Shown one piece after another: positions 26,601-34,924 of a stretch of 64,000 nucleotides of DNA. The notes below the pieces were generated by a model. That model was not told the DNA's origin and did not search any database. It saw only the letters and a program-made list of their open reading frames with translations. A program made the position numbers and the translations under genes. The stretch is from Albimonas donghaensis. GTDB lineage: Bacteria > Pseudomonadota > Alphaproteobacteria > Rhodobacterales > Rhodobacteraceae. How positions within the stretch are numbered: position 1 is the stretch's first letter; every line of letters begins with the position of its first letter. The stretch is from NCBI RefSeq assembly GCF_900106695.1, contig NZ_FNMZ01000002.1, positions 248,001 to 312,000 on the forward strand. Direction: 5' to 3'.

Positions 26601-28658
26601 GGCCTGGGGGCTGGAGCCGCCCTGCCCGCCCACGGTGATGACCCCGGTCTCGTTGGCCACGCGCCCGCCGCCGCCCGAGATCGACTGGGCGTGAATGCCG
26701 ATAGCCGACACGCCCGAGGTGGAGATGGCCGCCTGCTGGGTGACGCCCACATCGGCCGAATGCGCCCCGGCGCCGGCGTCGCCCGACACCGCGATCAGGC
26801 CGCCGCCATCGCCGACATTGCCGCCGCCGCCGCCGATGGACTGGGCGAGGATGCCGGACGAGAAATCGCCGAAAGTGGTGATCGAGACAGGCACGTTGAC
26901 CGAAACCTCGCCCGCGTCGCCGCCGTCGGAGGAATCGTGGGAGCTGTTGCCGAACAGCACGAAGGCGCCCTGGGAGTTCCCGCCCGAACCCCCGATGGAC
27001 TGCGCGACGATGCCTTCCGAATAGTCGCCATGCGTGGTGATCGATCCGCCGCCTTCATAGTCCGGGGGCGCAGGATAGGCGATGTCGTTCCAGTAGACGC
27101 TGCCGTCGACCTGGACGAAGCCGGCATCGCCGCCCGACCCGGCATAGGCGCTGCTGAAATCCGCGAAGCCGCTGGAGGCGATCTGCTGACCGCCCGAGCC
27201 GCCCTTGGTGATGGCCACCACGCCGTCAGAGTCCACGCCATTGGTGGAGATCGTGCCGTTGACGCCCACGAGGGCTTCATAGGTGATCCCGCCATCGGCG
27301 CCGTAGCCGGCGTTCTCTCCGTTGCCGCCGGTTCCGCCTTCGGTGATCGCCACGATGCCGGCCATCCCGTCGCCGCTGGTGGTCACCGCGCCGAGATTGT
27401 ACACGTTCGCCGAGCTGGCGGCGCCGCCTCTGCCGCCGCGCTGATCGGTGGTGTTGGTGACGGTGTTGGCCGACTGCCCGCCATCGCCCCCGCGGGAGAT
27501 GGCGACGAGCCCCCCCGACACGCCGTCACCGTCCACGACCGCCGAGGTCATGCTGGCGGTGACGGAGCCGACATTCTGGATCGAGGCGCTCTCGGAGGAG
27601 CCGCCATCGGCGCCGTTGCGGTCGCCGTCGTCGGAATATCGGCCGTCCCCGCCCAGGGAGGTGGCCGAGATGCCGCGCACGCCGTCGCTCATCGCGCCGG
27701 AGCCCTGGCGGGTCGCGGTGACGGTCACCGTGCCGTTGTTGAGGGCCATCGACTGTTCGGCCTGGCCGCCGACGGCGCCGTTGGAACGCTCGTCCGAGCC
27801 CTCGCCCCCGATCGACTCCGCACCGATGCCCCAGACGAAGGACGAACTGGTTCCGCTGACGGTGACGTAGCCGTCATTGGTGAGGGTGACGTTGTGCCCG
27901 ATTCCGCCGGTGCCGCCCTTCTGGGCGTAGGTGGCGTCCTTGTCCTGCCAGCCGCCCTCGCCGCCGACGCTGGTGGCGTAGAACCCGACCATGCCGTTGG
28001 CGAGCGTGCCGGAGACCGCGATCGATCCGCTGGCGCTGTTGGTGGCGATGACCTCGCCGCCGTCGCCGCCCCGGCCGCCGTCGCCGCCGCCGATCACCGT
28101 GTCGTCGGCATCGGCGCCGCGGCCGCCCTGAGAGCGCACGAAGACGCCGTAGGCCACGCCCGGATTGTCGCCGACCCCGTGACGGCGGGCATCGATGGCG
28201 GGGGGCGAGCTGGGCGCGCCCTTGGTGACCTGGCCGCTGTTGTTGAGCGTGACGCCGCCGCCGTTCAGCCCGACATAGCCGTTGCCGTTGCTGTCGTTCC
28301 CCGATCCGTCGCCGGCGGTCAGGCTCAACATCAGGGTGACGTAGTTGCTGTCCGTCCCATACATGTTCAGGCCGCTGTTGAGCGTGTAGAGCGCGGGCGG
28401 AGCCGAACCGGCGCTGGCGACCCACTCCTCGACCAGCGAGTCGTAGCCGTTCGTGCCCGAGGTGTTGCAGGCCTGCGTGGCGTAGGCCGACGGCGTCGGA
28501 CAGGACGTGTAGGGGCTTGCGAAACCGGGCGCGGCCAGGATCAGGGCCAGGCCGGTGCTCGACAGCATCAGCGCGGGGCGCGAGCCGGAGCGGGGGGCGC
28601 GCGGCTTGCGGGCGCGCAGCATCAGGGCGTCGTCCGCGACGCGGTACGCTAGGGTCAT
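20625..28658 (-). CDS. Giant autotransporter (type Va) adhesin-like protein, 2677 residues
   Basis: An extended signal region ends in a hydrophobic core (LMLSSTGLALILAAPGFA, cleavage near residue 48). A long passenger (about 50-2390) follows, then a C-terminal autotransporter beta-barrel ending VEWKF with the terminal Phe required by the BAM machinery. The passenger contains about 23 copies of an A-Q-S-I/V-G-G-G-G-G motif spaced some 60-110 residues apart, with TxGDxAxGxxAQS lead-ins, typical of a parallel beta-helix. An acidic insert (GEGGEGGDEDKK) occurs near 25,400. The pertactin-like junction (DFTQSASGETTAVVDF) precedes the barrel. Cys-rich spots are few. It is expected on the cell surface, probably in adhesion or aggregation; no protease triad is seen. 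GGAG lies 11 bases before the ATG. Confidence 0.9.
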   Translation of the reverse strand: MTLAYRVADDALMLRARKPRAPRSGSRPALMLSSTGLALILAAPGFASPYTSCPTPSAYATQACNTSGTNGYDSLVEEWVASAGSAPPALYTLNSGLNMYGTDSNYVTLMLSLTAGDGSGNDSNGNGYVGLNGGGVTLNNSGQVTKGAPSSPPAIDARRHGVGDNPGVAYGVFVRSQGGRGADADDTVIGGGDGGRGGDGGEVIATNSASGSIAVSGTLANGMVGFYATSVGGEGGWQDKDATYAQKGGTGGIGHNVTLTNDGYVTVSGTSSSFVWGIGAESIGGEGSDERSNGAVGGQAEQSMALNNGTVTVTATRQGSGAMSDGVRGISATSLGGDGRYSDDGDRNGADGGSSESASIQNVGSVTASMTSAVVDGDGVSGGLVAISRGGDGGQSANTVTNTTDQRGGRGGAASSANVYNLGAVTTSGDGMAGIVAITEGGTGGNGENAGYGADGGITYEALVGVNGTISTNGVDSDGVVAITKGGSGGQQIASSGFADFSSAYAGSGGDAGFVQVDGSVYWNDIAYPAPPDYEGGGSITTHGDYSEGIVAQSIGGSGGNSQGAFVLFGNSSHDSSDGGDAGEVSVNVPVSITTFGDFSSGILAQSIGGGGGNVGDGGGLIAVSGDAGAGAHSADVGVTQQAAISTSGVSAIGIHAQSISGGGGRVANETGVITVGGQGGSSPQANGVQISSFANITTLGDYAYGALAQSVGGGGGDGGSTFSISGGSIPAVAVGGDGGAAGDGGAAVIEAGRNAIATSGGNAHGLIAMSVGGGGGSGGDATSDAVSLTSLAIAGGADSGGAGATAHVQTSATQITTTGSHAAGVVALSVGGGGGTGGAASSFDASVGFSSAVAVGGKGGTGGDGGLAEALLFGADITTGDADDLGVANAHGVIAASVGGGGGMGGSATSKAVTATVPTEEPQVDGEVSLSLGGSGAYAGHGGSVNVALDDSLITTLSDGSNGVLALSVGGGGGIGGDAGASGAMLTLPATGEDRMAFTVNIGVGGNAGGGGAGGDVSVALDTGRVVTQGDYANAVHAASIGGGGGTGGTGSAEKFNLEIPGGGGDDDEGEGGSNGEGGEGGEGGDEDKKSPTTLNFTGAIGGTGGSGGDAGALSYSQEPNSSVVTLGDASKGVLLQALGGGGGASQGATVGLGASFLPAAVSLGVGRNGPGGGHGGAITDALIEGSVTTYGAGSDGVFLQAIGGGGGVGGSTGGAGADESGYIKEVNEIKEDAKGKFDLRLMIGGRGGAAGDGGDIGYGDGTGFSFGGTIATYGDHASGLVAQSTGGGGGDGGAGNADTSLSLIRSFVAVGGSGGASGNGGNIKLALTDGEVTTQGVGSYGIFVQTIGGGGGIGGDATRSVCKKLNIGGGWAAQALAVIGGDNETELTPDEMCAEIPSWETFDGQPGVSGDGGEIHVGSADAIASVVTLGDFSHAMIFQSIGGGGGVETTGNSFDANDPDATPDDLSVEVGLGAGGDTSKSAGTGKAVNVQGQFTLSTAGDGAAGLLAQSISGGGGFAGANGLAGVTLGAGGAEHGGSGDTPTVTVTLEGGSVIATTGQVAHGVLAQSIAGGGGFAAGALDDSALDGGEIQVTLGASNQTTGDAAAVSVTQAGQVNTASRFARAIAAQSIGGGGGVYSGIDAGASGPTGVVPVVLGASNTAGVGGTVFVAPKETATQGRGADAVLAQSIGGGGGAADFASRDASRTSSETRVALGTISGDSNYVYGDAVTVQLNGSGGSPKLQTSGHEAYGLLAQSIGGGGGVITDISSATTVTAQLGTQAVGGNNAAGGTVTIDDFVDLNTYGDDAHGIVAQSIGGGGGVARLDTAAGEARLGAVRNGSYDGDMNGGDVSVSVGFGGTSGTAGARSIGIVAQSIGMGGGILSTRGGMFDSLVLGGRYGVGHAGDVHVTLKTNSGSLTTQGEGSHGIVAQSIGGGGGLGGAISFEHGVNLVVFDVSASLEGGQLTAGDGGAVTVDVEDDLTTLGDGAYGVIAQSIGGGGGIGGSDPTQPVNASKYSATSNDSGDTNAGGTVRVTVGASGSVSATGSNSVGVFAQSLGDVVPGPAATQTIAVTVNGDVTGGTGDQGYGVLIHGGDGANTLTVGEGATITSGGDVSVYYLGETSDANSSLTVSNSGHIAGDTLGYYADGSQFLDLAGQTSTTSLAAAATSAPTLGRGAMRLVNRRGGLLSGASRYGADVVNHGQMLIGGSDGASALTIDGDFTQSASGETTAVVDFVRQRGDALRVKGDADLDGKLSIAPSAVLKGAVFDLIAVDGTVSGGFDSIRSELFTYGQQVHADGLTIGPIMADFDQKRFGLNASQKEMSRYLEAVFESSDQTYGETFGDLDAAVALDASSFGATLDALTPGASLAAAAANIELSQSRFDSLLSCGDAAWDRRASIGGRCVIAQTSGRSLEQDGRGGATGYDGAVFSMALGLRQPVSEDVTLGVMASYEQSSFNGDGGADSDGDSATLGVSATRAYGDMAVTLAAGGSFGVHDVTRSTTGASGPLSARGEYAAWSAALRGRIDYGLRFGGTLVTPALDLDLIHAAADGYRETGAGAFDLKVEDSSETAFRATPSIGIARGFGLGEATTMTLWGTAGVSFSTSDAYVATARFASATAAGGFSSATPVADVAARVSTGISFAATERLDVGLRYDGAFGDGYSGHAGSLRVEWKF

Positions 28659-29038
28659 GTCGTGATGTGCTCCAAGAAATCCGGACGGTCCGACGCGTCC
28701 GTGTCGCCGGGCCCGCGGCCCGCGACGATCAGGCGGCGATGCGGCTCGTCAGGCTCCGCAAGGAACCGGTCCGCATCGGACCGCCGACCTCGCATCGCGC
28801 GCGCGGGCGCGCCGCCCTTGGATCGCAAGCGGTTCCGCAAGGCGCGGACCCTCCGCCTTTGAATTTCATTTCGATACGCACTGAAGCACCCCCAAGTACT
28901 TTCAAACGCTTTTATCGCCCACTCGGGAGCGACTATGAGTGCGCGTAGGGTCAACTCTCAAGAAGAATTTTCCGCCGGCCATGAGATCGCGCGCCATGTT
29001 CTTGCTTCGCCCGGCGTCGCGCCGCCGTGAAAACGCGA
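28659..29038. other. Upstream region of the autotransporter gene
   Basis: These 380 bases are non-coding, with an unusually AT-rich part at about 28,860-28,980 that is a likely promoter zone for the minus-strand autotransporter. No exact consensus boxes are seen. Short dyads such as GGTCCG...CGGACC occur near 28,690 and 28,770. Confidence 0.5.
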
Positions 29039-29071
29039 ACGCCGCCGCCTTCGGGATGAAGGCGGCGGCGT
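29039..29071 (-). terminator. Rho-independent terminator of the hem operon
   Basis: ACGCCGCCGCCTTC and GAAGGCGGCGGCGT form a perfect 14-bp stem with a five-base loop, followed on the minus strand by TCGCGTTTTC. It lies 58 bases after the hemY-like stop. Confidence 0.85.
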
Positions 29072-29128
29072 CGGATTTGTTAACGCACGATTGACGAAAT
29101 CGCCTGTCGCGCCCGGGCTCGGGGAGGC

Positions 29129-30628
29129 TCAGCTTCGGGCCGGCTCGCCCTCCGCGGCGTCGGCGGCGCCATCCTGCGCGGCCGGGCTGGCCTCGCCCTC
29201 GATCGGGGCGTCCGGGTCGGCCTGCGCGGCATCCTCCGGCGCGCGCCCCTCCAGCGAGGCGAGAATCACCGGCAGCAGGGCCATTTCGGCGGTGCGCGAT
29301 TCCCCCGCGCCCGAGGGCTGTTTCCAGCTAAGCGTATCCACCGCCTTGCATTCGCCGCAGACCGGGGACCAGGTCTCGTGGACATGGCCGCAGTTCTCGC
29401 AGGTCCAGGCCTCGCCGCGCGGCGCCGACAGCGCCTTGGCCAGCCAGGCGCGGACCACGTGGTCGTCGGCGCCCATGCCGCGCTCCGCCGCCGCCATGAT
29501 CGCCAGGGTCCGGGTGGTGGGCCGGGTCTGGGGAAGATCGCCCAGCGCCTTGCGGGCGGCGGGGAAATCCTCGGCGGCGAGGGCCAGCTCGGCCTCCAGC
29601 AGCTTCGATTCCACGTGGTCGTGGTTCTCGGCGGTCAAGGCGCGGAAGCGCTTGCGGCGGGCTTCCGGGGTCTCCTCGGGGTGGAGCGCGGCGAAGGCCG
29701 CGGCGAGGTCGGGATGCGGCGCCAGCTTCCAGGCCTGACGGAGGATCTTCTCCGCCTTGGCCGGCTGGCCGTCGCGACCCAGCTGCGCGGCGGCCGCCAC
29801 CGCGGCCGGGGCCAGGGCCGGGGACCGCTTCTGCGCCTCCAGCGCCGCGTCGCGGGCCCGGGTCTCGTCGCCCGCTTCCAGCGCCGCGCGGGATTCCGCC
29901 AGCGCCAGCACCGCGTCGCGCCTTGCGCCGACTTCGCGGGGCAGCGCGCCGGTGCGCACCTCCGCCGCCAGCGTGCGGCGGGCCGACGCCCAGTCCTCGG
30001 AGCCGGTCTGCAGGTCGAACAGGCGGGACATGACCTCGCCGTCGCGGGGCCGCAGCGCGAAGGCGCGTTCGGCCAGCTTCAGGGCGCGGGCGTCGTCGCC
30101 CTTCTCCTGCGCCTGCTCCAGCAGCCCGCGCACGCCCAGCGCCTGGGTCCTGGGATTGCGGGCGAGCGCCTTGTAATAGGTCTCCGCCCGGTCCTGCTGA
30201 CCGGCCTGGCGCGCGGCCTGGGCGGCGAGGATGTTGGCCAGCTCCGGCCGGTCCAGCATCCGCCCCGCCCGCTCGGCCTTGGCCAGCGCCTTGCGCGGGT
30301 CGTTCTCGGCCAGCGCGATCATGCCGTTGGTCAGCGCCTCCAGCCCCCGCCGCGTGCGCGAGCGGCCGAAGAAGCGGTGAATGGCGGTCTCGTCCCCGGT
30401 CAGGAACCGGATGGTGGCCACGGCCAGGCCGATCAGCTTCCAGGCGATCCACAGCGCCAGCACGGCGGCGAGGAACAGCGCCACGAAGGTCAGCGGGTCG
30501 AAGGCGTAGGCCCGGCCCGCCCAGGTGATCTCGATGCCGCCGGGGGTGTCGAGCAGCACGCCGATCCCATAGGCGACCGCGGCGGCGAGCGCCACGAACA
30601 GGGCGGTGCGCAGAAGCAGCCAGATCAT
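29129..30628 (-). CDS. HemY-type TPR membrane protein with C-terminal zinc ribbon
   Basis: The 499-residue protein has two N-terminal membrane segments (residues about 5-25 and 45-75), then TPR-like helical repeats, the organisation of proteobacterial HemY (COG3898), a haem-operon protein of uncertain role unrelated to protoporphyrinogen oxidase. Near residue 425 it carries CENCGHVHETWSPVCGEC, two CxxC pairs like the rubredoxin-type zinc ribbon of LapB, followed by an acidic tail. It is the last gene of the hemC-hemD-mitofilin-hemY cluster and probably acts at the inner membrane as a scaffold. Confidence 0.85.
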   Translation of the reverse strand: MIWLLLRTALFVALAAAVAYGIGVLLDTPGGIEITWAGRAYAFDPLTFVALFLAAVLALWIAWKLIGLAVATIRFLTGDETAIHRFFGRSRTRRGLEALTNGMIALAENDPRKALAKAERAGRMLDRPELANILAAQAARQAGQQDRAETYYKALARNPRTQALGVRGLLEQAQEKGDDARALKLAERAFALRPRDGEVMSRLFDLQTGSEDWASARRTLAAEVRTGALPREVGARRDAVLALAESRAALEAGDETRARDAALEAQKRSPALAPAAVAAAAQLGRDGQPAKAEKILRQAWKLAPHPDLAAAFAALHPEETPEARRKRFRALTAENHDHVESKLLEAELALAAEDFPAARKALGDLPQTRPTTRTLAIMAAAERGMGADDHVVRAWLAKALSAPRGEAWTCENCGHVHETWSPVCGECKAVDTLSWKQPSGAGESRTAEMALLPVILASLEGRAPEDAAQADPDAPIEGEASPAAQDGAADAAEGEPARS

Positions 30629-30746
30629 CGCGCCGTTCCCTCCATACCGCGCCCTTCCAGGGCGCTCGTTATTGCGCCGTCCCGGCCCGAGCGGCCGGGG
30701 GCGGAGCGGGCCGGGGCCCGCGTCGTTTCAGTGACCGGCGCCGGGA

Positions 30747-32318
30747 TCATCCGCCCAGCTCCGTGCGCCAGGCGGCGGCGGCCGACACGGCGGCCCGCCG
30801 GGCGCGGGCGTCGGCGAGCCAGTCGGCCATCGCCTCCTCGGCCGGCGTCGGAATGCCGTCGAGCGCGTCCAGCGCCGCGCCCAGGTCGCCGTCGCGCAGG
30901 GCGGCGGCGGCGCGGCCCAGTCTCGCCTCCAGCCCGTCGCCCTCCATCGCGTCCACCGGCACGCCGGACACGCGGGCCTTGAGCGACGCGGCGGCGCGGT
31001 CGAAGAAGCCGTCCCCGGCCTCGGCCAGCCCCTGCGCTTCCATCGCCCGGCGCCCGGCATCGGTGAAGCGCGCGCGCAGGGAGGAAAGCGTCGGCACGCC
31101 CCCGGCGGCGGCGTTGGCCAGCGCCTCGGGCGGCTCGGCATAGGCCGCGATCTCGCGGAGCGGTTCGGCGAAGGCCCGCCCCTCGTCCAGCGCCTGGCCG
31201 ATGGCCCGGAAACCGGCGGCGAGCGTGGCGCGCTTCTCGGCGGCCTCGGCCTCCTCCTGCGCGGCGAGGGCGGCGGCTTCGGCGGCGGTGGCGCGCTCAT
31301 CGAAGCGGGCCTCCGCGGCGTCGAGCCGGGAGGTCAGCGTATCCACCTTCTCCGACAGGCTAGCGGCCCGCTGGGAGGCGGAGGCCAGCGTCTGCGCCGC
31401 CTCGGGGGGCAGGGAGCCGAGCTCGGCCAGCGTGGCGGAGATCTGCTCCAGCTCGGCGCGCAGGCTGGAGATCGCGGACTGGTTGGCCTCGGCCATGTCC
31501 GATCCGCCGGCGCCCGCGGCGGGGCCGGCGCCTTCCAGCGCCTCCAGCCGGGCGCCGAAATCGTCAAGCCGCGCAGTGACCGGGCCCATGTCGGGCGCCG
31601 TCGGGGCGGCGGCTTCCAGCTCGGCGATGCGGGCGTCGAAATCGGCCTCCAGGGCGGCGAGATCCTCCGGGGTCACGGCGCTGGCGGGGGCGAGCGCCTC
31701 GGCCATCGACGCGGGCAGCATCGGGGTCACGCGCGGCAGCGCCCAGAGCGCGATGGCGGCGCCGACCAGCAGGATCACCAGGCCCTGCAGGGCGCGGGCG
31801 GCGAGGCTGCTGCGGCCCTGCTCTTCGTAGGCGGGCTCGTCCTCGGGCGGCTGGTCGTCGTAATCGGGAAGCGGGGCGGGCGCGGGCTCCGGCTCGGGAT
31901 AGTCGTCGGCGACGGAGGCGTCCCGCTCGGTCAGCTCCGTGTCGGCGTCGAGGCCTGCGGCCAGCTCGGCCTCGCCGGCCGCGTCGGGATCCTCGGCGGG
32001 GACGGGATCCTCGACGGGGTCGCGATGGAGGTCGCCGGCTTCGGGGTCTGAATCGGGATGCTCGGAGCCGGCGATGGTCTCGACCGTGTCGGCCGGGGGC
32101 TCGACGATCTCGGCGTCGTGGACCGGCCCGGATTGGGGCCCGGACTGGAGATCGGATTCGGGATCGGAATGGGGGCCGGCCTCCGGATCGACGGGAACCG
32201 GCTCGGCGCCCGCGATCTCCTCGGCGGTGTTCTCGGCCCCGATGTCCGGGCGCTGGCCCTCGGCAGGCGTCATGGCCTGCGTGTCGGGTCCGTCGTCCGG
32301 TTTCTTCTCGTTGGTCAT
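30747..32318 (-). CDS. Mitofilin (Mic60)/HemX-like inner-membrane protein
   Basis: The 523-residue protein has a long acidic, disordered N-terminal part (about 1-170), one membrane segment around residue 185 (LVILLVGAAIALWALP), a coiled-coil region (residues 220-360, ALEADFDARIAELEA and AEARFDERATAAEAAALAA) and a helical C-terminal domain. Alphaproteobacterial Mic60 homologues have this layout and the same position between hemD and hemY; they shape intracytoplasmic membranes. The function here is by family and synteny. Confidence 0.82.
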   Translation of the reverse strand: MTNEKKPDDGPDTQAMTPAEGQRPDIGAENTAEEIAGAEPVPVDPEAGPHSDPESDLQSGPQSGPVHDAEIVEPPADTVETIAGSEHPDSDPEAGDLHRDPVEDPVPAEDPDAAGEAELAAGLDADTELTERDASVADDYPEPEPAPAPLPDYDDQPPEDEPAYEEQGRSSLAARALQGLVILLVGAAIALWALPRVTPMLPASMAEALAPASAVTPEDLAALEADFDARIAELEAAAPTAPDMGPVTARLDDFGARLEALEGAGPAAGAGGSDMAEANQSAISSLRAELEQISATLAELGSLPPEAAQTLASASQRAASLSEKVDTLTSRLDAAEARFDERATAAEAAALAAQEEAEAAEKRATLAAGFRAIGQALDEGRAFAEPLREIAAYAEPPEALANAAAGGVPTLSSLRARFTDAGRRAMEAQGLAEAGDGFFDRAAASLKARVSGVPVDAMEGDGLEARLGRAAAALRDGDLGAALDALDGIPTPAEEAMADWLADARARRAAVSAAAAWRTELGG

Positions 32319-32547
32319 CTCGCGGTCCTGTCTTCCCCTGGTCGCCCGGCCTCGGCGCAGGGTCGAAACTATGGGATCGCCGGCCGACAGAACAAGGCGC
32401 CGCGGTGCGGCGAACCGCGCCGGCGACGGATTCGGTCACGAGCCTAACCCAATCCCGGGACGGTTGGCGCGGTTTCACGAGGGGGCGTGCGGATATGCGA
32501 CGTTTTCGGGCGGGCGCGCCGCGGCGGGGGCGGCCGGGGCGGTCGCC

Positions 32548-33327
32548 TCAGCGTCCCGAGACGTCCCGCGCCGCGGCCCGGATCGCCTCGCGCATCGCCG
32601 GGCCGGCGGGGGCGACGGCCACCCGCAGCGCCGCGAAGCCCATCGCGCGCAGGGGGGCGGCGGCGGCGGCGCTGATCGCGACGGCGGCGACGGCCCGCAG
32701 GTCGAAACGGTCGTCCAGCAGGCGGGCGAGCTGCCGGGCCGCGCGGGGCGAGAAGGCGGGGACCACCGTCACCTCGCCCGCGTTCAGCGCCCGGATCGCG
32801 GCCTCGGGCAGCGCGGTTTCCAGGCGCATCTCGTAGACGACGCTCTGCGTGAAGGCGAAGCCGGCGGCGGCGAGCGCGCCGGCGAGGTCCGCGGTTCCCT
32901 GCCGCCCGCGCAGGTGCAGAAGCCGCGCCCCGGCCGGCGCTCCCGCGGCGATGCGGCGGGCGAGCGCGGCGGCGTCGCCTTCGCCCGCGCGGATGTCGGC
33001 GAAGCCGGCGGCGCGGGCGGCGGCGGCGGTGGCCTCGCCCACGCACCAGCAGGGCGCGGCGCGCAGCTCCGGGGCCTCGGGCGCGCAGCGGGCGGCGTTG
33101 GCGGAGGTCAGCACCACGGCGTCGGGGCGGCCGTCCCACGCGGCCTCGATCGGCGGGGCGGCGGGCAGCGGCTCCAGGCGCATGACAGGGGCAGGAATCG
33201 GGACGAACCCCGCGGCGCGGGCCCAGGCCGACAGCTCCTCGTCCGCCGGCGCGGGCCGGGTGACCAGCAGGCCGGGGCGGCGCGGCGGGACGGCGGCGCC
33301 TGTCGGCCCATGCGCCTCGTCCGCCAC
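32548..33327 (-). CDS. hemD: Uroporphyrinogen-III synthase HemD
   Basis: The 259-residue protein closes and inverts ring D of hydroxymethylbilane to give uroporphyrinogen III in the cytosol. HemD is poorly conserved, but the LLVTRPAPADEEL start, VVLTSANAARC, LHLRGRQGTADLAGAL and the second-domain VVPAFSPRAARQLARLL strands fit the two-lobed fold. It uses a GTG start (33325-33327), eight bases after the hemC stop, so it is co-transcribed with hemC. A 229-bp gap separates it from the mitofilin gene. Confidence 0.87.
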   Translation of the reverse strand: MADEAHGPTGAAVPPRRPGLLVTRPAPADEELSAWARAAGFVPIPAPVMRLEPLPAAPPIEAAWDGRPDAVVLTSANAARCAPEAPELRAAPCWCVGEATAAAARAAGFADIRAGEGDAAALARRIAAGAPAGARLLHLRGRQGTADLAGALAAAGFAFTQSVVYEMRLETALPEAAIRALNAGEVTVVPAFSPRAARQLARLLDDRFDLRAVAAVAISAAAAAPLRAMGFAALRVAVAPAGPAMREAIRAAARDVSGR

Positions 33328-33335
33328 GGCGCGGC

Positions 33336-34322
33336 TCAGCCGAGACCGTCGAAGAAACCGACGCCGCCGCGGTCGCGCAGCTCGGCGGCGGCGTCGGCGC
33401 CCAGGGCGGCGGCGTCGGCGATGGGCCCCTCGCGCTCCGTGGCCAGGCGTTCGGACCCGTCGGGACGGATGATCTCGCCCCGCAGACGCAGGCGGGCGTC
33501 GGGCAGCAGCGTGGCGTAGCCGCCGATGGGCGTCCGGCAGGACCCGTCGAGCCCCGCCAGGAACGCCCGCTCCGCCGCCAGCTGATGCGTGGTGTCGGCG
33601 TCGTTCAGCGAGGCCAGCAGGGCGGAGACCACGTCGTCCCCCGCCCGCTGTTCGATCCCGATGGCGCCCTGGGCGACGGCGGGCAGCATGTCCTCTGGCG
33701 CGATCCCGGCCTCGGCCAGATCCAGCATCCCCAGCCGGCGCAGCCCGGCGACGGCGAGGAAGGTGGCCTCGGCCACCCCGTCCTCCAGCTTGCGCAGGCG
33801 CGTCTGCACGTTGCCGCGGAACTCGACGACCTTCAGGTCTGGCCGCCGGTGCAGCAGCTGCGCGCGCCGGCGCAGCGAGGACGTGCCCACCACCGCGCCC
33901 TGCGGCAGCGCCGCGATGGCGGCGTGGCGGAGCGACACGAACGCGTCGCGGGGGTCCTCCCGCGGCAGGTAGGTGGTCAGGACCAGTCCCTCGGGCTGCT
34001 CCACCGGCATGTCCTTCATGGAATGCACGGCGAGGTCGATGCGGCCCTCGGTCAGCGCCTCCTCGATCTCCTTGGTGAACAGGCCCTTGCCGCCGATCTC
34101 CGACAGCGCGCGGTCCTGGACCCGGTCGCCGGTGGTCTTGATCGGCACGATCTCCAGCGCCTCGGGCGGCAGGTCGTGGGCGGTCATCAGCCGGCGGCGG
34201 GTCTCCTCGGCCTGGGCGAGGGCGAGGGGCGAGCCGCGGGTGCCGATGCGCAGGGGCGCGTCGGCGGAGGGCGGGGCCGCGACGGGGCCGCGGGCGGAGG
34301 CGGGGGCGGGAGCGCTGGTCAT
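33336..34322 (-). CDS. hemC: Porphobilinogen deaminase (hydroxymethylbilane synthase) HemC
   Basis: The 328-residue cytosolic enzyme joins four porphobilinogens. [61 protein letters not shown] and [12 protein letters not shown] are all intact, and the dipyrromethane cofactor cysteine lies in [10 protein letters not shown]. About 20 extra N-terminal Ala/Pro residues precede the conserved part; a start further down is possible. It opens the hem cluster and is divergent from tsaD across 600 bases. Confidence 0.95.
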   Translation of the reverse strand: MTSAPAPASARGPVAAPPSADAPLRIGTRGSPLALAQAEETRRRLMTAHDLPPEALEIVPIKTTGDRVQDRALSEIGGKGLFTKEIEEALTEGRIDLAVHSMKDMPVEQPEGLVLTTYLPREDPRDAFVSLRHAAIAALPQGAVVGTSSLRRRAQLLHRRPDLKVVEFRGNVQTRLRKLEDGVAEATFLAVAGLRRLGMLDLAEAGIAPEDMLPAVAQGAIGIEQRAGDDVVSALLASLNDADTTHQLAAERAFLAGLDGSCRTPIGGYATLLPDARLRLRGEIIRPDGSERLATEREGPIADAAALGADAAAELRDRGGVGFFDGLG

Positions 34323-34924
34323 CCGGCGGTGTTAACCGGCGGGGGAGCGGCGCGCAATGCGGGCGAGGGAGCCGCGCGCCATCGGTTGCGAGGGCGGTGA
34401 CGGGGCGCCCGCGCGGCGCTGGACCGTTGCGCGGGTCGCGACGCCCCCGGGCGGCGCCCCCCCGTATCAGGCGGCGCCCGCAGCATCAGGCGGCGCCCGC
34501 CGTGTCGGCGGGACCGGAAAGGCGCGCAGCAGGGCGTGCGCCGCGCCGTTCCCGGCCCCCGTTCCCCGCCGCGGCCCGACCTCGCGCGGGGTTTCGCGAC
34601 GAGGCGGGGCCGGTTTCTCCCGGACGCCGGCGCCTCCCGCCCCCGGCCCGGGAAGGCATGTCCGGCCCTCGCCCCCTCTCGCCTTCCCGGGCTTCGCCAG
34701 GCGCCCGGCCGCCCCGCCGCGCGGGCGCCCCGGCGCCGCCCTCGGGCCGGTCGTCGCGCGGCGCCCTCGCCGGCCCTCCCCCCCCGCGCCAACGCCTGCG
34801 CGATTGCCTCCCCGTCCGGCCGGTGCTAGCCGGGCGCCACGCCCCCGCCCACTCGATCCCGCCCACTCGACCCCGCCCACTCGACCCCGCCCGCAAGTCG
34901 CCCGAACGGAGACCCGCGCCCGCC
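34323..34924. other. Non-coding divergent promoter region with short repeats
   Basis: These 602 bases between hemC and tsaD are extremely GC-rich. They hold two copies of ATCAGGCGGCGCCCGC (34466-34481 and 34485-34500) and the 14-bp repeat near tsaD listed separately. Open frames on either strand are proline/arginine low complexity. No RNA gene is apparent; both promoters must lie here. Confidence 0.6.
34846..34888 (+). repeat. 14-bp tandem repeat, three copies
   Basis: CGCCCACTCGA followed by (C/T)CC occurs at 34846, 34860 and 34874, exactly 14 bases apart, about 40 bases upstream of the tsaD start. It is near a position that could affect expression, but no function is shown. Confidence 0.85.

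Noticed and set aside
20526-28652. 2708-codon open frame antisense to the autotransporter
   Set aside because: Translation is Arg/Ala/Gly/His-rich with repeats that mirror the sense repeats and no domain. The sense strand has a signal peptide, barrel and terminator. It is a by-product of high GC and repeated codons.
20625-28658. CRISPR-like regular repeats
   Set aside because: The repeats are codon-periodic parts of the autotransporter passenger with unequal spacing and varied sequence, and no cas genes are nearby.
28655-28954. 99-codon frame overlapping the autotransporter start by ATGA
   Set aside because: It starts with TTG, its early codons lack the GC3 bias of real genes here, and the product is an Arg-rich unrecognisable peptide lying in the promoter zone.
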